A program made the translations under genes and the position numbers. A stretch of DNA of 64,000 nt from Candidatus Saccharimonadales bacterium. GTDB lineage: Bacteria; Patescibacteriota; Saccharimonadia; Saccharimonadales; Saccharimonadaceae. Under the pieces are notes generated by a model. That model was given only the letters and a program-made list of their open reading frames with translations, ran no database searches and was not told where the DNA came from. Of this stretch, positions 52,302 through 59,528 are shown piece after piece; the stretch's first letter is position 1, and each line of letters starts with the position of its first letter. The DNA lies in NCBI GenBank assembly GCA_035697325.1, contig DASSDB010000002.1:279232-343231 (forward strand), read 5' to 3'.

Positions 52302-52715
52302 ATGGACACCGATATAAAAGCATTATTTGCACGCAATCACCTACGCACAACGACATCGCGCATGGCCATCTTGCAAATATTTAAAGAAGCAAAAGCACCA
52401 CTTTCTCCAGTTGAAATTACCAAGATAAATCCCGCTATTGATAAAGTGAGTGTGTATAGGACAATTGAAGTATTTACAAAAATTGGCCTTACGACAAGAG
52501 TGGCTCATGGCTGGAAAGAGCGCTACGAACTTGCCTCTCCTTTTCGTCCGCATCACCACCACCTTTTATGCAATAACTGTGGCGCTATTGAAGAAATCCA
52601 GTCTGATAATCTAGAAAAAATGATCGACATCATTGCGCATGGGCAAGGGTTTGAAGTAACAGGACACACCTTTGAAATAAATGGACTCTGTCGCAAATGT
52701 AAGACGCAAGCCTAG
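52302..52715 (+). CDS. Fur-family metalloregulator
   Basis: A 137-residue winged-helix regulator with HPHHHHLLCNNCGAIEEI (metal site 1 and first zinc CxxC) and a C-terminal CRKC (second zinc CxxC). The family includes Fur, Zur and PerR; the metal cannot be told from sequence. Leaderless arrangement with TATACT six bases upstream. A dyad overlapping the promoter suggests self-control. Confidence 0.9.
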   Translation: MDTDIKALFARNHLRTTTSRMAILQIFKEAKAPLSPVEITKINPAIDKVSVYRTIEVFTKIGLTTRVAHGWKERYELASPFRPHHHHLLCNNCGAIEEIQSDNLEKMIDIIAHGQGFEVTGHTFEINGLCRKCKTQA

Positions 52716-52727
52716 GCGATAGATAAG

Positions 52728-53198
52728 CTAATTTAACAAAGCAATCGCTGTTGTTAAGTAGGTCGCAAAACAAACCCAGGCGAGGTAAGGTGATAGGAGC
52801 CATGCCGCGGCTTTTTTAATCTTGTTAAACTCAAGGATTGTCATTACTATGCTAATAATAAGCGCGATAATTACCGCTATACCCAGCCAAGGCGAGTGAA
52901 GACCAAAAAATACCAGCGACCATACGGTGTTAAGTACAAGCTGAAGCCCAAACCAAAAATAAGCTGTTTGCTTTGGTCGCTTGACTGCTTGGAGAATTAT
53001 CAATGCTAGTGCAATTCCCATTAGCACGTACAATACCGACCAAACAGGTCCAAAGATCCAATTTGGAGGATTAAACGCGGGCTTTTCGAGGTTGGCATAC
53101 CACGAAGGAATATTCGGAATGGTGGCAAGTGAGCCGATGGCACCAGCCGCAAAGGACAGGCCAATAGATAGGATAAATACCGTAACCTTTTTAAGCAT
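52728..53198 (-). CDS. tspO: TspO/MBR family membrane protein
   Basis: A five-helix tryptophan-rich sensory protein homologue (156 aa). The conserved PSWYANLEKPAFNPPNWIFGPVWSVLYVLMGIAL and the WSLVFFG, and LSPYLAWVCFATYL segments are visible. TspO proteins bind porphyrins or sterols and respond to oxidative stress. TATACT (53210-53205) lies six bases from its ATG. Confidence 0.93.
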   Translation of the reverse strand: MLKKVTVFILSIGLSFAAGAIGSLATIPNIPSWYANLEKPAFNPPNWIFGPVWSVLYVLMGIALALIILQAVKRPKQTAYFWFGLQLVLNTVWSLVFFGLHSPWLGIAVIIALIISIVMTILEFNKIKKAAAWLLSPYLAWVCFATYLTTAIALLN

Positions 53199-53234
53199 AT
53201 ATCTAGTATACCTAGAAAAAGCTTACATAAAAAT

Positions 53235-53393
53235 ATGAATCCCAAGAACATCACTATTTGCTCTCTCCTGACTATCGCCCTCATCACATTGAGCGCCTCT
53301 TTCGAACCATCGGGAGCAGAAGTATTTCAAATTATTGATATCATACAATCACTTGCTTATTTTATAAAAGTTAACGCAAAAAATGGCAGTTGA
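53235..53393 (+). CDS. Possible small exported or membrane peptide (52 aa)
   Basis: The frame MNPKNITICSLLTIALITLSASFEPSGAEVFQIIDIIQSLAYFIKVNAKNGS has a signal-like hydrophobic start and a second hydrophobic stretch. Its 3' end overlaps the convergent gene at 53357 by 37 bases. I see no clear -10 box or ribosome site, so it may be chance. Confidence 0.25.
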   Translation: MNPKNITICSLLTIALITLSASFEPSGAEVFQIIDIIQSLAYFIKVNAKNGS

Positions 53394-53812
53394 ATAGCAT
53401 TATCTTCCATCTTATGGTCAAAATAGATACTTCCAAGCTTATAGGACTTATTTTCTTCGCATGTATCCAACACTCCTTGTAGTAAAGAGGCGTAGTCGTA
53501 TGCTCCTCCGTCATTCGATAGTTGTATGTGGACTAACTGTAGCCTATCACCTTGAACAACAGCCTTTTTTATGGTTGCCTTTTCAATCTTCTTATCAACA
53601 AGATCATCGTGTCTAAACGTAAAAAAGACACTTTCCTGTAAGTGCAAATTGCCAGTCCATGTAAACAGACCCTGAATCGTAAAATCAAAGATTGTAATAG
53701 GCCCAAGTGCCTTAATTTCTTCTATTGTGAGTTCAAGAAGTTTCTTAAGGCCTTGGTCTCGTTTATTCCGAGGCAAAATAATTTGTCTGTAGTCTATAAG
53801 TCCGGCTTCCAT
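53357..53812 (-). CDS. Hypothetical protein (151 aa)
   Basis: A soluble protein (LLELTIEEIKALGPITIFDFTIQGLFTWTGNLHLQESVFFTFRHDDLVDKKIEKATI..., NKSYKLGSIYFDHKMEDNAIQLPFFALTFIK) I do not recognise. TATGAT (53824-53819) is six bases from its ATG. An AATGTAG-type inverted motif at 53831-53847 is directly upstream of this -10 box and is repeated at the divergent ABC-F promoter. Confidence 0.65.
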   Translation of the reverse strand: MEAGLIDYRQIILPRNKRDQGLKKLLELTIEEIKALGPITIFDFTIQGLFTWTGNLHLQESVFFTFRHDDLVDKKIEKATIKKAVVQGDRLQLVHIQLSNDGGAYDYASLLQGVLDTCEENKSYKLGSIYFDHKMEDNAIQLPFFALTFIK

Positions 53813-53830
53813 GATTACATCATACCAAAT

Positions 53831-53942
53831 AATGTAGATTCTACATTAGATTAGCGCGAATGACATCGTGGCATAAAAGTCATAGAAATGATAAAGGCCT
53901 GACTGTAAAATTATAAATAATCTTGTTATCATCTAATGTAGA
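53831..53942. promoter_or_regulatory. Shared AATGTAGA operator motifs between divergent genes
   Basis: AATGTAG-ATT-CTACATT (53831-53847) is a perfect inverted repeat, and ATCTAATGTAGA (53931-53942) repeats the half site, inverted relative to TCTACATTAGAT at 53840-53851. The first abuts the -10 of the minus-strand 53812 gene; the second overlaps the GATAAT likely serving the ABC-F unit. A common regulator is inferred. Confidence 0.5.
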
Positions 53943-53966
53943 TAATAGAAAGGAAAGCGATCTCTC

Positions 53967-53993
53967 ATGAAATTTACTTCTATATTTTGCTAA
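53967..53993 (+). CDS. Candidate ABC-F leader peptide (MKFTSIFC)
   Basis: Eight codons plus TAA, preceded by AAAGGAAAG, start 90 bases before the ABC-F gene. Between its stop and the ABC-F start lies a hairpin TGAACT (54019-54024) / AGTTCA (54033-54038) near the GAGGTGA ribosome site. This is the layout of ribosome-mediated attenuation known for antibiotic-resistance ABC-F genes. Confidence 0.45.
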   Translation: MKFTSIFC

Positions 53994-54056
53994 GCATAAA
54001 GGCATTTTATTAGTAAGTTGAACTGCGAATGGAGTTCAGTATAGAGGTGAATATAC

Positions 54057-55520
54057 ATGGTTACAGGCAATTCTATTTCAAAGTCTTTTGGTTCCCGGGT
54101 GTTACTGGAGGACGTATCTTTTACGCTTGCGGATAACGATAAAGTTGTCCTTATGGGCAAGAATGGTAGTGGCAAAACTACACTTCTTAAGCTGCTCCAG
54201 GGCAGCATTAAACCCGATAACGGTCTTATTCGTCGAGATAGTGAGGTTATCGGATATGTTTTGCAAGATATTGACGAACATAATAGACCTAGCTTAGATC
54301 TGTTCGATGAATGGCGACTATTCTACGCTATGGAGCGAGTAAATCTCGAGCATGATATACTAACCAAACCACTTCGAGATCTCAGTGGTGGTCAGCGTAC
54401 ACGCTTAGCAATTGCCTATGTCCTGGCACAAAACCCCCAGCCCACCGTACTGTTGCTTGATGAGCCAACGAATAATCTTGATAAAGAAGGTGTCGATTGG
54501 CTTAAGTCCTTCATACGTTCTTTTCAAGGGAAGATTGTGGTTGTCACTCATGATCGAGCATTTATTAATGCTATTGCCGAGAAGCTATGGATACTCGACG
54601 ACGGCAAGCTCCAAGAATTCAAAGGTAACTATGACGACTATAGCTTATTTCAAGAAGAGGAGCGGAAGCGGGCGACTAGAGAATACGAAAATCATCAGCA
54701 AGAACAGCAGAAGGTTAAAAAGCTTATTCGCGATGCCGCTGATCGCTCCAAAGGCGGTTCACGCGACCGAAAAGCTCGAGACAACGATAAATTTGTAAAG
54801 CACTTTAAAAACGAGTATGTCCAGAACTCTCTCGGAAGGAGAACGAAGGCGTTACGTGCCCGTCTGGAAAGATTAGATCCAGTCGAAATTCCGGATAGAG
54901 AAAAGAAATATAAAGTTGCATTGTCGGGAGAAGCAAACGCAACAAAGATACTTCTTAAGCTCGATCATGTTACAAAGAGATATCATGGTTTTGCCGTGCT
55001 TGAAGACCTGAATATGACTATTTTTGGCTCGGATCGTATATGGGTGAAGGGCCGAAATGGGAGCGGGAAATCAACATTACTAAAAATTTGTGCAAAAAAA
55101 ATAAAGCCGGAGAGCGGCATAATAAAATATGGGGATGGGGTGCGTGCTGGCTATTTTTCTCAGGATGTATATGATTTAGACATATTTAAATCCGGTTATG
55201 AGGCGCTTTCCCGCCTTTATGCGGAAGATGAAAAGATTTATAAAGCCGCGAAAAATATAGGATTATTACCTGACTTACTTCATCAAAAGATTAGTAATTT
55301 ATCACGGGGACAACAGGCAAAAATTGGCTTTCTGAAACTTCTTCTTGCGGAGTACGACTTATTGATTTTGGATGAGCCAACAAATCACCTGGATATCGCA
55401 ACAAAAGAGTCCATCGAACAAGCTCTCAGCGATTATAACGGCGCCTTAATAATTGCGTCACACGATGAATATTTTATTGATCAACTTAGTATCAACAGAG
55501 AAATTGTTTTGAACAAGTAG
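54057..55520 (+). CDS. ABC-F ATPase (ribosome protection / translation factor type)
   Basis: A 487-residue soluble protein with two ABC modules and no membrane domain: GKNGSGKTTLLK, LSGGQRTRLAIAYVL, LLLDEPTNNLD; then a charged linker (EEERKRATREYENHQQEQQKVKKLIRDAADRSKGG) and GRNGSGKSTLLK, LSRGQQAKIGFLKLLL, LILDEPTNHLD. ABC-F proteins act at the ribosomal E site, either as general factors (EttA-like) or as antibiotic-resistance proteins. The upstream leader ORF favours drug-induced expression. The linker is of ARE-like length but the class cannot be settled by eye. Confidence 0.88.
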   Translation: MVTGNSISKSFGSRVLLEDVSFTLADNDKVVLMGKNGSGKTTLLKLLQGSIKPDNGLIRRDSEVIGYVLQDIDEHNRPSLDLFDEWRLFYAMERVNLEHDILTKPLRDLSGGQRTRLAIAYVLAQNPQPTVLLLDEPTNNLDKEGVDWLKSFIRSFQGKIVVVTHDRAFINAIAEKLWILDDGKLQEFKGNYDDYSLFQEEERKRATREYENHQQEQQKVKKLIRDAADRSKGGSRDRKARDNDKFVKHFKNEYVQNSLGRRTKALRARLERLDPVEIPDREKKYKVALSGEANATKILLKLDHVTKRYHGFAVLEDLNMTIFGSDRIWVKGRNGSGKSTLLKICAKKIKPESGIIKYGDGVRAGYFSQDVYDLDIFKSGYEALSRLYAEDEKIYKAAKNIGLLPDLLHQKISNLSRGQQAKIGFLKLLLAEYDLLILDEPTNHLDIATKESIEQALSDYNGALIIASHDEYFIDQLSINREIVLNK

Positions 55521-55531
55521 TGTTTATGCTA

Positions 55532-56071
55532 CTATCTTACCTTCAGATCGGTCATTGGATGGGCGGAATTGAGATCATATAATTTCTTCGCCTCTCCTAG
55601 CGAGCTGAAAGCGACTGGCCCGATGTCGCCTAGCTTATGTAAATACATTGCCTTATTTCGAGTGTGCGCGGGATATGCTGAATGCTCGTAACCATTTCCT
55701 CGGGTGAGGTTAAGGGGCATAAGATTAGGCATATCGTCATCTTGTATCTCATTTGTTAATGTTGTGTCTTCAAAATGGAACTTTCCGTGTAGACCGGGCT
55801 TTGGTAGTTCCATGCTACACATAAGTGCGACAAACGCCAAACAATCTATTACAGCGCCATTGCTTTCCAGTCTTTTTGTCTCGACTAACGCTCGATGAAG
55901 CCTATCTATAAGTTCGGTATCCCCAAAAAGCACAGGTTCACCTTTATCAATACGTAGACCCCTTACGTTTAAAAAGCGTGTTGGCAGTTCTTCATCATGA
56001 ACAGGTATTCCTTGAGAAAAAGAAAAGTGCCGATTTTCAGGAGAGCTTGTAAACTCAATATATCTCGACAT
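55532..56071 (-). CDS. Hypothetical protein (179 aa)
   Basis: A soluble protein starting MSRYIEFTSSPENRHFSFSQGIPVHDEELPTRFLNVRGLRIDKGEPVLFGD, with a single domain and no recognised motif. Its start codon lies in the centre of a palindrome with 10-bp arms (56057-56084). It and the following broken gene are native in composition and may be lineage-specific. Confidence 0.6.
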   Translation of the reverse strand: MSRYIEFTSSPENRHFSFSQGIPVHDEELPTRFLNVRGLRIDKGEPVLFGDTELIDRLHRALVETKRLESNGAVIDCLAFVALMCSMELPKPGLHGKFHFEDTTLTNEIQDDDMPNLMPLNLTRGNGYEHSAYPAHTRNKAMYLHKLGDIGPVAFSSLGEAKKLYDLNSAHPMTDLKVR

Positions 56072-56084
56072 GTTGAGATATATT
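56057..56084. promoter_or_regulatory. Palindrome with 10-bp arms centred on a start codon
   Basis: AATATATCTC (56057-56066) and GAGATATATT (56075-56084) are perfect complements separated by eight bases that include the minus-strand ATG (56071-56069). It could be a DNA operator over the promoter or an mRNA hairpin exposing the AUG in its loop. Confidence 0.55.
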
Positions 56085-56144
56085 AAACCTCATTCTTGAA
56101 AACAATGAAAGTGCAACACCTTAGTGTGGTGTGTAAAGCTAGAA

Positions 56145-56658
56145 CTAGGGTGTTGCACGGACAGATATTGCATCGGGCGGCAAATCTTTTACGATCATTA
56201 CTTCAGGGCGTGCAATAGTGCCAGGTTGAAAGACAGCGAGATTTGTAATTGAACGCCAATATATCTGAGCATAGGTAAAAGCACGTTCCTTATTGTTATT
56301 TAGAAGACTCGATTTCACAGCATCATATTTATCCAAGTCTGAAACATAGCAGTATTTGCTATCGATAGTAAGTTCCAAAAGTACAGAGTCACGATCTGTC
56401 ATATATTCCCGTAGTGCCATAGTGGCTCCATCCGTAATATCGATTATCGTGTCCTTGCTTCCGATGAAAGCGTATATATATATTATTACTCCTGGAAAGG
56501 TCGAGTTTCTTAAGGGCAGTGGGTCTAACGCTGTCCAAGTATCTGTCTGTCTTAATAATAGATTCATCATCACCCTTCTCACCTCGACTAGTGCGTTTTA
56601 GACCCTTGCGTAGAGTACCCTTAAGGGAATCGCTGCTTATCTCATGATAAAGTCTCAT
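56145..56658 (-). pseudogene. Hypothetical gene frameshifted at a TA repeat
   Basis: The start frame MRLYHEISSDSLKGTLRKGLKRTSRGEKGDDESIIKTDRYLDSVRP...LDLSRSNNIYI runs from 56658, and the downstream frame continues as YAFIGSKDTIIDITDGATMALREY...VSDLDKYDAV...RPEVMIVKDLPPDAI to 56145. The frame is lost exactly at a (TA)5 run (56473-56482); one more TA unit restores a 171-residue protein. The -10 TATACT is six bases before the ATG. The family is unknown to me. It could be phase-variable, decayed, or a consensus error. Confidence 0.65.
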
Positions 56659-56697
56659 ACCTTAAGTATAAGGAATAATTATGGGATAATGATAGGA

Positions 56698-57457
56698 ATG
56701 GCTTATATGAGTTTATTATCTTCAAAAGCACGGGTGAAAGTAGGCAGTTATTTTATAGATGTACGACGTTCTTCGCCAGGAGAAGGTCGCCTGGTCATAG
56801 TTTTGCTGCATGGAATTGGTGTATAGGGCACTTATTTTCTGCCTTTTGCCGAAGTACTGGCCCGACATTTCGATGTTCGGGTTTTGGATATGCCCGGTTA
56901 TGGAAGAACTCCTCGACCCGATCATGCACTTTCGCCCGCCGAATTGGCAGATGTAGTGGCAGAATATTTTGCTGAAACCCATGTACCACAGGCAGTGATT
57001 GTAGGTCAATCTATGGGATGTCAAGTAGCAGCTCAGCTCGTCGTGCGACACCCCTTGCTTTGTAAAAGGCTTGTACTAATAGGCCCGACGGTAAATAAAT
57101 GGGAGCGAAATTTGTGGATGCAAGGGTTGCGTCTTTTACAAGACACCTTTCGTGAGCCCGCAAAAGCAAATTTTATTATCTTCAGTGATTATTTACTCAT
57201 GGGCCTTTCTAGATACCTTAAAACTGCGAAATATATGATAGAAGACCGTTTAGATGAGCGTGTGCGGCATATTGCAACACCAACCCTTATTGTTCGTGGA
57301 TCTAAAGATAAAAATCGCTCCGCATGGTTGGGTTATGCACGTTAAGAATAGCATGAAAAGTGCGAAAGTTGCAGAAGTGGCCAATGCACCACATGTTGTA
57401 CAGTTTACTAATCCTCGGGAGCTCTTTGCCGTATGCAAAGATTTTCTAGCCGAATAA
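56698..57457 (+). pseudogene. Alpha/beta hydrolase with amber codon and frameshift
   Basis: Three pieces read as one hydrolase: MAYMSLLSSKARVKVGSYFIDVRRSSPGEGRLVIVLLHGIGV, then TAG at 56824-56826 (codon 43), GTYFLPFAEVLARHFDVRVLDMPGYG..., nucleophile VGQSMGCQVA, and after an extra A in the A5 run at 57310-57314 the end IAPHGWVMHVKNSMKSAKVAEVANAPHVVQF with the triad His. Two independent lesions make it a likely pseudogene. GATAAT is seven bases before ATG 56698. The intact lipase-like gene follows with overlap. Confidence 0.75.
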
Positions 57458-58155
57458 AACGTTTTTTAATCCGGTGGTATTATTGGATACTCGATTATAT
57501 TTACGTGGGTTTTTGGCAAGCATTGGGGTTTATACGGCATGGTGATGCAAAGATATATTTAAAGCCTGCGAAAGTTCTACACAAAACGCCGGTTATTCTT
57601 ATACCTGGTATATACGAGCGGTGGGAGTTTATGAAACCTATTGCCAACATACTTTTTAACGCGGGATATGTTGTTCACGTCGTTGAAGGCATAGGATATA
57701 ATCGCGGAACAGTGGAGGAGGCGGCGCAAAAGGTACGTCATTATATTGCAGAAAATCACCTGACTAATTGTATAATCGTGGCTCATAGCAAAGGGGGACT
57801 AATAGGGAAATATTTGCTGCTCCATCATAACAAAAGAAATGTTTTTAACGGTATGGTGGCCATTAACACTCCGTTTTCCGGCTCTAAATACGCCTACTTG
57901 TTGCCTCTGCCATCGCTTCGTATTTTTACGCCAAATTCTTCCTTGCTTCAACAGCTGGCAGTAAACGAAGTGATAAATAATAGAATCGTGTCTATTTTTG
58001 GGCTGTTTGATCCGCATATTCCAAAAGGAAGCTTTTTAAAAGGGGCTACCAACGTTCGTCTTCACACCTATGGTCACTTTAGAACTATCAATGACAAAAG
58101 AGTTCATAAAGCAATACTCGATGGGCTTAAAGAGTTAAGTAAAAGCAAAATTTAG
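57433..58155 (+). CDS. Lipase-like alpha/beta hydrolase
   Basis: A 240-residue hydrolase with a short hydrophobic start (possible signal anchor YWILDYIYVGFWQALGFI), oxyanion region VILIPGIYERWEFMKPI and nucleophile elbow AHSKGGLIG (Ser within HSKG), the pattern of triglyceride or peptidoglycan-adjacent lipases; His may be in HTYGHFRT. It starts inside the final frame of the preceding broken hydrolase, so the pair formed an operon. Confidence 0.78.
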   Translation: MQRFSSRIKRFLIRWYYWILDYIYVGFWQALGFIRHGDAKIYLKPAKVLHKTPVILIPGIYERWEFMKPIANILFNAGYVVHVVEGIGYNRGTVEEAAQKVRHYIAENHLTNCIIVAHSKGGLIGKYLLLHHNKRNVFNGMVAINTPFSGSKYAYLLPLPSLRIFTPNSSLLQQLAVNEVINNRIVSIFGLFDPHIPKGSFLKGATNVRLHTYGHFRTINDKRVHKAILDGLKELSKSKI

Positions 58156-58217
58156 TTTATTCTTCTTATGCATAGGTATACAATAGAAGAGTAGCAAATT
58201 TAAATGAGGAGAATTCT

Positions 58218-58595
58218 ATGCGATTTCTTTCATCAAAGGCTCACACAATTATTGGTTTACTGGTTGGAGTAGTGCTATTGCTAGCTCCATATATTTTTGG
58301 ATTTAGCGATAATCCGGCGGCATCGGCTGTGCCCCTGTATGTAGGTATTTTCATTATTTTAAGTGAACTGGTAACTACCAGTAGCGCAAGCCCCTTAAAA
58401 CTTATTCCTATGCGGATTCATCTGGTGCTCGATTACCTGACAGGTATTTTCCTTGCTTTGTCGCCATGGTTGTTTGGCTTTGCCAGTGCGCCTGCGAATG
58501 CTTGGGTGCCTCATGTTATTGTAGGTATTTTGGTAGTAGGATATGCCTTGGTTACAAATCCTGCGGTTGATTCAACTGAACCTGCCTTAAAGTAG
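58218..58595 (+). CDS. SPW-repeat membrane protein
   Basis: A 125-residue protein with four membrane helices in two repeats: HTIIGLLVGVVLLLAPYIFGFSDNPAASAVPLYVGI and HLVLDYLTGIFLALSPWLFGFASAPANAWVPHVIVGI. The second contains the SPW motif that names the family. ATG 58218 has GAGGAG ten bases upstream, so it has a leader. Role unknown; often near stress genes, as here. Confidence 0.88.
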   Translation: MRFLSSKAHTIIGLLVGVVLLLAPYIFGFSDNPAASAVPLYVGIFIILSELVTTSSASPLKLIPMRIHLVLDYLTGIFLALSPWLFGFASAPANAWVPHVIVGILVVGYALVTNPAVDSTEPALK

Positions 58596-58596
58596 C

Positions 58597-58956
58597 ATGG
58601 CTCAAAAAGCACGAAGCACAACCGAAGTATTCTAGGATCATCTTACAAAGCGTTTAGAGGGTGATTTGCAAGGTGACTTGGAAGCAAATTACGCCAAAGA
58701 CGTTATCTTCCTTACGGGAACCGGCGGTTTCAAGGGTTGGGAGGATGTGAAGGCTTCTGCCTCAGAGTTGGAAAAGTTTGTCGGGCCTGATGCTGTGTTT
58801 GAATATAGACATACCCTTATAGAAGAAGATTATGCTTTTTTGGAATGGACGGCAAACCTAAGCAAGGGCGAGGTTTGCGACGGGGCTGATAGCTTTGTAA
58901 TAAAAGGAGGAAAGATCGTTTTCCAGTCGATTCATTATACGGTTAGTAGAAACTAG
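58597..58956 (+). pseudogene. SnoaL-like (NTF2-fold) gene with an in-frame amber codon
   Basis: The frame reads MAQKARSTTEVF, TAG at 58633-58635 (codon 13), then DHLTKRLEGDLQGDLEANYAKDVIFLTGTGGFKGWEDVKASASEL...FLEWTAN...CDGADSFVIKGGKIVFQSIHYTV. The part before and just after the TAG is typical of this NTF2-like family, so the break is inside the conserved domain. A shorter product from TTG 58666 is possible but would lose the first helix. It sits two bases after the SPW gene. Confidence 0.7.
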
Positions 58957-58960
58957 TGAG

Positions 58961-59003
58961 CTTAATCTAAAAAGCGCCTTCGAACGGCGCTTTTTAGATT
59001 AAG
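58961..59003. terminator. Bidirectional 18-bp terminator
   Basis: CTTAATCTAAAAAGCGCC (58961-58978) pairs perfectly with the right arm (58986-59003) around TTCGAAC, with A and T runs on the two sides. It serves the convergent SnoaL-like gene and hsp20; the hsp20 stop codon lies in the right arm. Confidence 0.9.
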
Positions 59004-59421
59004 CCTCGATTGCTATTTGCTTTGGTTTTGGTAATTGCTTAAACTTTATTGCAATCTTTAAAACTCCATCCTTCATTGTAGCCTTAATAGAGTTTTCGTC
59101 GGCGGCTTCGGGTAAGTGAACATTGCGGTAAAAACTTGTGCTGCTTTCACGGACAATGTATTTTTTATCTTTATCTTTTTCTTGCTCGTGACGTTCGGCT
59201 CGAATCACCAAGGAGCCTTTATCGATATGAATATCGATGTCTTTCTGGTCGAAGTTGGGTAGGTGTGCTTCTATGTGGAGTTCCTTGTCGTCCTTTGAGG
59301 TATAAACGTCCATTGTGGGCATTTGCATGGATTTAATGGGTGAAAACCAGTCGTCCGTGAAAAGTTGTTTTTGTAAGGCCTGGATCTCCGCAAACGGATC
59401 AAATCTAACTAAGTTACTCAC
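58999..59421 (-). CDS. Hsp20 small heat-shock protein
   Basis: An alpha-crystallin-domain chaperone (140 aa) holding unfolding proteins without ATP. Visible: PTMDVYTSKDDKELHIEAHLPNFDQKDIDIHIDKGSLVIRAERHEQ and the family end NSIKATMKDGVLKIAIKF with a basic tail. GTG 59421 follows a full AAAGGAGG site, so this gene, unlike most here, has a strong ribosome site and leader. CIRCE at 59487-59513 predicts HrcA control shared with dnaJ. Confidence 0.94.
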   Translation of the reverse strand: MSNLVRFDPFAEIQALQKQLFTDDWFSPIKSMQMPTMDVYTSKDDKELHIEAHLPNFDQKDIDIHIDKGSLVIRAERHEQEKDKDKKYIVRESSTSFYRNVHLPEAADENSIKATMKDGVLKIAIKFKQLPKPKQIAIEA

Positions 59422-59486
59422 AATAACCTCCTTTATTTGATTAATTCGCGAAAAGGATTACCTTTTCTCTATTAATTTTAAAAAAA

Positions 59487-59513
59487 TTGGCACTCATAAG
59501 TCAAGAGTGCCAG
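59487..59513. promoter_or_regulatory. CIRCE operator (HrcA site) upstream of hsp20
   Basis: TTGGCACTC-N9-GAGTGCCAG with a perfect inner 8-bp pairing. It lies 66 bases upstream of the hsp20 start on the minus strand. Confidence 0.85.
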
Positions 59514-59528
59514 CAACAGATTAATTAG

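Noticed and set aside
56824-58635. Genetic-code change with TAG as a sense codon
   Set aside because: Several intact genes (for example ruvA at 16337-16339 and the ABC-F gene at 55518-55520) end with TAG at family-typical lengths, and only two genes contain internal TAG.
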